From NCBI RefSeq assembly GCF_004919085.1, contig NZ_STGL01000003.1, positions 434,001 through 498,000 of the forward strand: a DNA stretch of 64,000 bases, in the 5' to 3' direction. This DNA is from Nocardioides sp. GY 10127 (GTDB taxonomy: Bacteria > Actinomycetota > Actinomycetes > Propionibacteriales > Nocardioidaceae). This document shows positions 61,279 through 64,000 of this stretch, piece by piece; positions within the stretch are counted from its first letter, which is position 1, and every line of letters begins with the position of its first letter. The translations under genes were made by a program, and so were the position numbers. The notes below the pieces were generated by a model. It was given only the letters and a program-made list of their open reading frames with translations, ran no database searches and was not told where the DNA came from.

Positions 61279-61349
61279 CACCCAGGCGTTCGATGCTCCC
61301 GACGTCACTCCCTGGTGGTTGCCCACCTGCGCCAGTCGTGTCGCGGCCC
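61279..61349 (-). ncRNA. ZTP (pfl) riboswitch in front of purH
   Basis: Read on the minus strand, the leader has CGACTGGCGCAGGTGGGC, then AACCACCAGGGAG and TGACGTC, and ends with ACGCCTGGGTG about 18 bases later. This is the order of conserved pfl-motif elements (GACUGGCG, pseudoknot GGGxAACCACC with GGGAG, then CGCCUGGG). ZTP/ZMP builds up when AICAR is not converted, so the aptamer would turn on purH. A CTCCT stretch after the aptamer can pair with the purH AGGAG, so control may be of translation. Confidence 0.82.
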
Positions 61350-61427
61350 AGCCTAGGCGATCCCCCCGGTCCGACCCGAGCCGAGGAGGTCCGGGCCGCT
61401 CAGCCGCCCCGGCTCGACCGAGGAGGC

Positions 61428-62045
61428 TCAGCCGACGAGGAGCCGACGGCCCTCGACGCGGAAGCCCTCCCGCGCCAGCCGACCGACCTGCTCCACGAGC
61501 ATCGAGCGCTCGGCGGTCTTGATCCGCTCGTGGAGGCTCTCGACGTCGTCGTCGTCCTCGACCCGGACCACGGCCTGCTCCACGATCACGCCGGTGTCCA
61601 CGCCCTCGTCGACGACGAACAGCGTGCAGCCGGTGACCTTCACGCCGTAGGCCAGCGCGTCGGCGGGGCCGTGCATCCCCGGGAAGGACGGCGAGAGGGC
61701 GGGGTGGGTGTTGAGCGTGCGCCCGCCGAAGGCCGCCAGGAACGCGGGGCCCACGAGCTTCATGAAGCCGGCGAGCACGACGAGGTCCGGCTGGTGGGCG
61801 GCCACCGCGGCGGTGAGCGCGGCGTCCCAGTCCGCGCGCGAGGCGTGGTCGCCGACCCGCTCGACGAAGGTGGGGACACCGGCACGCTCGGCCCGCGCCA
61901 GGCCCTCGATGCCCGCGCGGTCGGCGCCGACGGCCACGACGTCGGCGCCGTAGGCCGGGTCGGCGGCCGCGTCCAGCAGCGCCTGGAGGTTCGTCCCCGA
62001 GCCGGAGACGAGGACGACGAGGCGGGGACGTGCGGGGTCGGTCAC
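61428..62045 (-). CDS. purN: Phosphoribosylglycinamide formyltransferase
   Basis: Protein of 205 residues. N-terminal LVVLVSGSGTNLQALLDA, GFMKLVGPAFLAAFGGRTLNTHPALSPSFPG with the catalytic Asn and His, and the usual TGCTLFVVDEGVDTGVI. It formylates GAR in purine synthesis. GTG start overlaps the stop of the membrane protein gene (GTGA); 181 bases with the riboswitch separate it from purH. Confidence 0.95.
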   Translation of the reverse strand: MTDPARPRLVVLVSGSGTNLQALLDAAADPAYGADVVAVGADRAGIEGLARAERAGVPTFVERVGDHASRADWDAALTAAVAAHQPDLVVLAGFMKLVGPAFLAAFGGRTLNTHPALSPSFPGMHGPADALAYGVKVTGCTLFVVDEGVDTGVIVEQAVVRVEDDDDVESLHERIKTAERSMLVEQVGRLAREGFRVEGRRLLVG

Positions 62046-63382
62046 GGGCGAGACTGTAGTCGCCGGTCTTCGTGCCGCTGGTCCCGGTGCCGCCGGTCCC
62101 CGTGCCGCTGGAACAGCGCCGTGAGGAGACCGCCGACGGCACCGCCGAGCGCGAAGGCCGGCACCGCGTGGGCCAGGACGTCGAGGGCAGCCGGGCCGAG
62201 GTCGGCCATCCGGTCCGGGCCGACGGCGCCGCCCGACAGCGCCGCGAGCAGCCCGACGACCACGCCGGCGAGCAGCGAGCCGAGGGCACCGCGCAGGGCG
62301 GGGTCGACCAGTCCGGGCACCGGGTGCCGGCGCTGCGTCAGCGCCGAGCCCACCGCCGCCGAGAGCGGTGCGACGCCGAGGAGCAGGACCTGCCACGCAC
62401 CGGGGGTGCCGGCGTCCGGGAGCGCCGCGAGCAGGGGGAACATCGGCAGCGCCCCCAGCACGACGCCCGAGGGGCTCACGAGGGTGCCCGTGCCCACGGC
62501 GAAGCCGGGGCCGAGCAGGTAGGCGCCGCCCCACACGGCGGCGTTCGGCAGCACCAGAAGGCAGACGAGCACGTAGGCGGTCGCGTCGCCGGCGTCCACG
62601 TGCAGCTGCGAGAGGATGTTGGCGAAGGTGCTGGCGTCCAGCGCCAGGCTGAGCAGCACCACGCCGAGGCAGGTCACCAGCCACACGAGCAGGACGCGCC
62701 GGGCCACCGCCGTGGCACCGCGCACCGCGGTGGGGAGCCGGTCCGCCAGCGCGGCCGCCCGGCCGGTGCCGACGGCGATCCCGGCGCCGCCCAGGCCGGC
62801 CGCCAGCAGCAGCGTGAGCAGGACGAGGCGGAACGTGTTCGCCACGGGGGCCAGCGGCCAGGCCGCCAGCTCGGTGAGCAGGACGACGACGAGGTAGCCG
62901 AGCGCGAAGAAGCCGGTGGCGAGCGGGACCGTCCAGTCCCGCTCGCCGTCCGCGAGGCGGTCGGCGTCCGGGCCGTGCCCGGCGAGGGCCACCCCGGTGC
63001 GCAGGGACCGCCGCCAGGTCGACCACACGACCAGCAGCGTCACGCCGAGCGGCAGGAGGGTGACCGGGACGTCGTCCACGACCACGCCCGAGCCGTGGCC
63101 CATCAGCCAGGCGAGCGCCCCCACGCGCAGCCCGTCGCGGGGCGCGCCGTGGGTGCCGGCGTCCGCGAGGAACCAGCCGAGCAGCCCGAGGACGGCGCAG
63201 CCGACGAGCGGGCCGAGGGCGGCGACGACGCCGCCCCAGACCGAGACGAGGGCGAGGGACCGCGGGCGTCGAGGCGTGCGCCCAGGGCGGCCAGTGCGCC
63301 CGGCGCGCGGCGACCGCGATGCCGGCCGGCCGTGCGGGCGGGGGCCGGAGCGGTCCAGGGTGGAGGTCTCGGGAGGCGTCAT
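62042..63382 (-). CDS. perM: PerM-like polytopic membrane protein (DUF6350)
   Basis: Protein of 446 residues with an Arg/Pro-rich cytoplasmic lead (about 45 residues), then about nine or ten membrane helices and a basic tail. Segments such as WGGVVAALGPLVGCAVLGLLGWFLADAGTHG (spans about 30 residues, opening the core) and the position upstream of purN and purH fit PerM of mycobacteria, a membrane protein required in division under stress. ATG 63382 was chosen; GTG 63409 is possible, and neither has a good ribosome site. The assignment relies mainly on topology and context. Confidence 0.78.
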   Translation of the reverse strand: MTPPETSTLDRSGPRPHGRPASRSPRAGRTGRPGRTPRRPRSLALVSVWGGVVAALGPLVGCAVLGLLGWFLADAGTHGAPRDGLRVGALAWLMGHGSGVVVDDVPVTLLPLGVTLLVVWSTWRRSLRTGVALAGHGPDADRLADGERDWTVPLATGFFALGYLVVVLLTELAAWPLAPVANTFRLVLLTLLLAAGLGGAGIAVGTGRAAALADRLPTAVRGATAVARRVLLVWLVTCLGVVLLSLALDASTFANILSQLHVDAGDATAYVLVCLLVLPNAAVWGGAYLLGPGFAVGTGTLVSPSGVVLGALPMFPLLAALPDAGTPGAWQVLLLGVAPLSAAVGSALTQRRHPVPGLVDPALRGALGSLLAGVVVGLLAALSGGAVGPDRMADLGPAALDVLAHAVPAFALGGAVGGLLTALFQRHGDRRHRDQRHEDRRLQSRP

Positions 63383-63504
63383 GGCCCGTCCATGGTCACC
63401 CGGGGACACCCCCTCGGCGCGGCAGGCACGCCGGGCGCGGGCGCCGCGTCACCCCGGTCGCGTCACATCGCCTCGCCGGTTCCCGACCCCGGCCGTGGCG
63501 CCCG

Positions 63505-63510
63505 TACCCT
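63505..63510 (+). promoter_or_regulatory. -10 element of the terminal sigma-like gene
   Basis: TACCCT, nine bases before the ATG at 63520. Confidence 0.4.
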
Positions 63511-63519
63511 GGGCGGGCC

Positions 63520-64000
63520 ATGACCGAGCAGCAGGACTTCGACGACCTCTACGCCGAGGCCCGTGAGCGCCTCCTCCTGCAGGCCTACGCGCTGACGGGC
63601 GACCTGCGCGCCTCGCGCGGCGCCGTGCGGGAGACCTTCGTCTCCGCCTGGCAGCACTGGCGCCAGGCCACCCGCGGGAGCGACCCCGAGGCCTGGGTCC
63701 GCCCGCGGGCCTGGGCGCTCGCCCACCGGCGCCACACCACCCACGTCTGGCACCGCGAGAAGTCCCTGGACCCCGGCGTGCGCCGCACGCTCGAGGCGCT
63801 GTCCTCGCTCTCCTGGACCCAGCGCCGGGTGCTGGTGCTCGTGCACCTGGCCGCCGTCTCGCTGCCGGACGCCGCCCGCGAGCTCGGCCTGACCGTCGAC
63901 GCGTTCACCTCCGAGCTCCAGCGCTCGACCGCCGCCGTGGCCCTGGCCGCCGAGGTGCCGAGCAGCCACGTCCCGATCATGCTCCGCGGCCTCGAGCCGG
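63520..64000 (+). CDS. ECF sigma-factor-like protein, 3' truncated by the window
   Basis: 160 codons from ATG 63520 are visible and the frame is still open at the edge. The first part (FDDLYAEARERLLLQAYALTG, then RETFVSAWQHWRQATRG) looks like a sigma-70 region 2; TLEALSSLSWTQRRVLVLVHLA and LPDAARELGLTVDAFTSEL near 90-130 look like region 4 with its helix-turn-helix. Several core residues are weak, so it could be a degenerate sigma factor. No anti-sigma gene is within view. Confidence 0.65.
   Translation, partial: MTEQQDFDDLYAEARERLLLQAYALTGDLRASRGAVRETFVSAWQHWRQATRGSDPEAWVRPRAWALAHRRHTTHVWHREKSLDPGVRRTLEALSSLSWTQRRVLVLVHLAAVSLPDAARELGLTVDAFTSELQRSTAAVALAAEVPSSHVPIMLRGLEP

Noticed and set aside
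63382..63409. GTG 63409 as the start of the PerM-like protein
   Set aside because: The possible SD lies directly on the codon and the extra nine residues add nothing; ATG 63382 is kept with low certainty.

Overview
The window is about 72% GC, uses many GTG and a few TTG starts, and carries many gene pairs with 4-base start/stop overlaps. Gene content and order point to a high-GC actinobacterium, most likely of the Nocardioidaceae. Gene order recalls the Mycobacterium tuberculosis lpdA-deoD-pmmB-add-deoA-cdd-sdh stretch, followed by trpS, folD and perM-purN-purH; this comparison is from memory, not from a search. I saw no rRNA, tRNA, CRISPR array, transposase or prophage gene.

Layout. 1-5.9 kb: a 3' gene fragment, two tandem secreted SpoIID/LytB proteins, a quinone-reductase-type flavoprotein and dihydrolipoamide dehydrogenase, all four full genes on the minus strand. 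5.9-8.9 kb: gamma-glutamylcyclotransferase-like protein, purine nucleoside phosphorylase and two TetR regulators. 8.8-17.1 kb: a heme-iron island. The minus-strand operon hmuTUV, a secreted Ig-like protein and two HtaA-type heme proteins faces heme oxygenase, with two tandem IdeR/DtxR-like boxes in between. 17.2-18.7 kb: a MerR regulator and an aldo/keto reductase sharing one operator sequence. 18.7-19.5 kb: a gene-free array of eight 57-bp palindromic elements and three copies of a second palindrome. 19.6-36.3 kb: nucleoside uptake and breakdown (phosphosugar mutase, deoC, uridine-kinase-like, add, deoA, a P450, cdd, a BMP-type ABC importer) and an M20 amidohydrolase. 36.3-41.3 kb: methylmalonyl-CoA mutase and its GTPase. 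41.6-44.3 kb: ferrous iron uptake feoA-feoB-feoC-like behind another IdeR-like pair. 44.5-48 kb: succinate dehydrogenase. 48-58.7 kb: YihY, 2'-5' ligase, trpS, an MFS exporter, monomeric isocitrate dehydrogenase, malate dehydrogenase and small membrane or lipoproteins. 58.7-63.4 kb: folD, purH behind a ZTP-type riboswitch, purN, perM-like. 63.5 kb to the end: the start of an ECF-sigma-like gene.

How it works together. Two iron routes, heme capture plus heme cleavage and Feo, appear to be under IdeR. Nucleosides brought in by the BMP importer would be deaminated (Add, Cdd) and split (PNP, DeoA); their deoxyribose-1-phosphate would go through a mutase and DeoC into central metabolism. Methylmalonyl-CoA mutase delivers succinyl-CoA to the Sdh and Mdh steps encoded nearby.

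The least explained parts are the palindrome array at 18748-19475, unrelated 11-bp-period tandem repeats in four gene-free spots, tandem repeats that begin on stop codons, and the 0.9 kb region upstream of trpS. Many start codons lie 6-8 bases after a TANNNT hexamer, suggesting frequent leaderless transcripts; I used this to choose starts.
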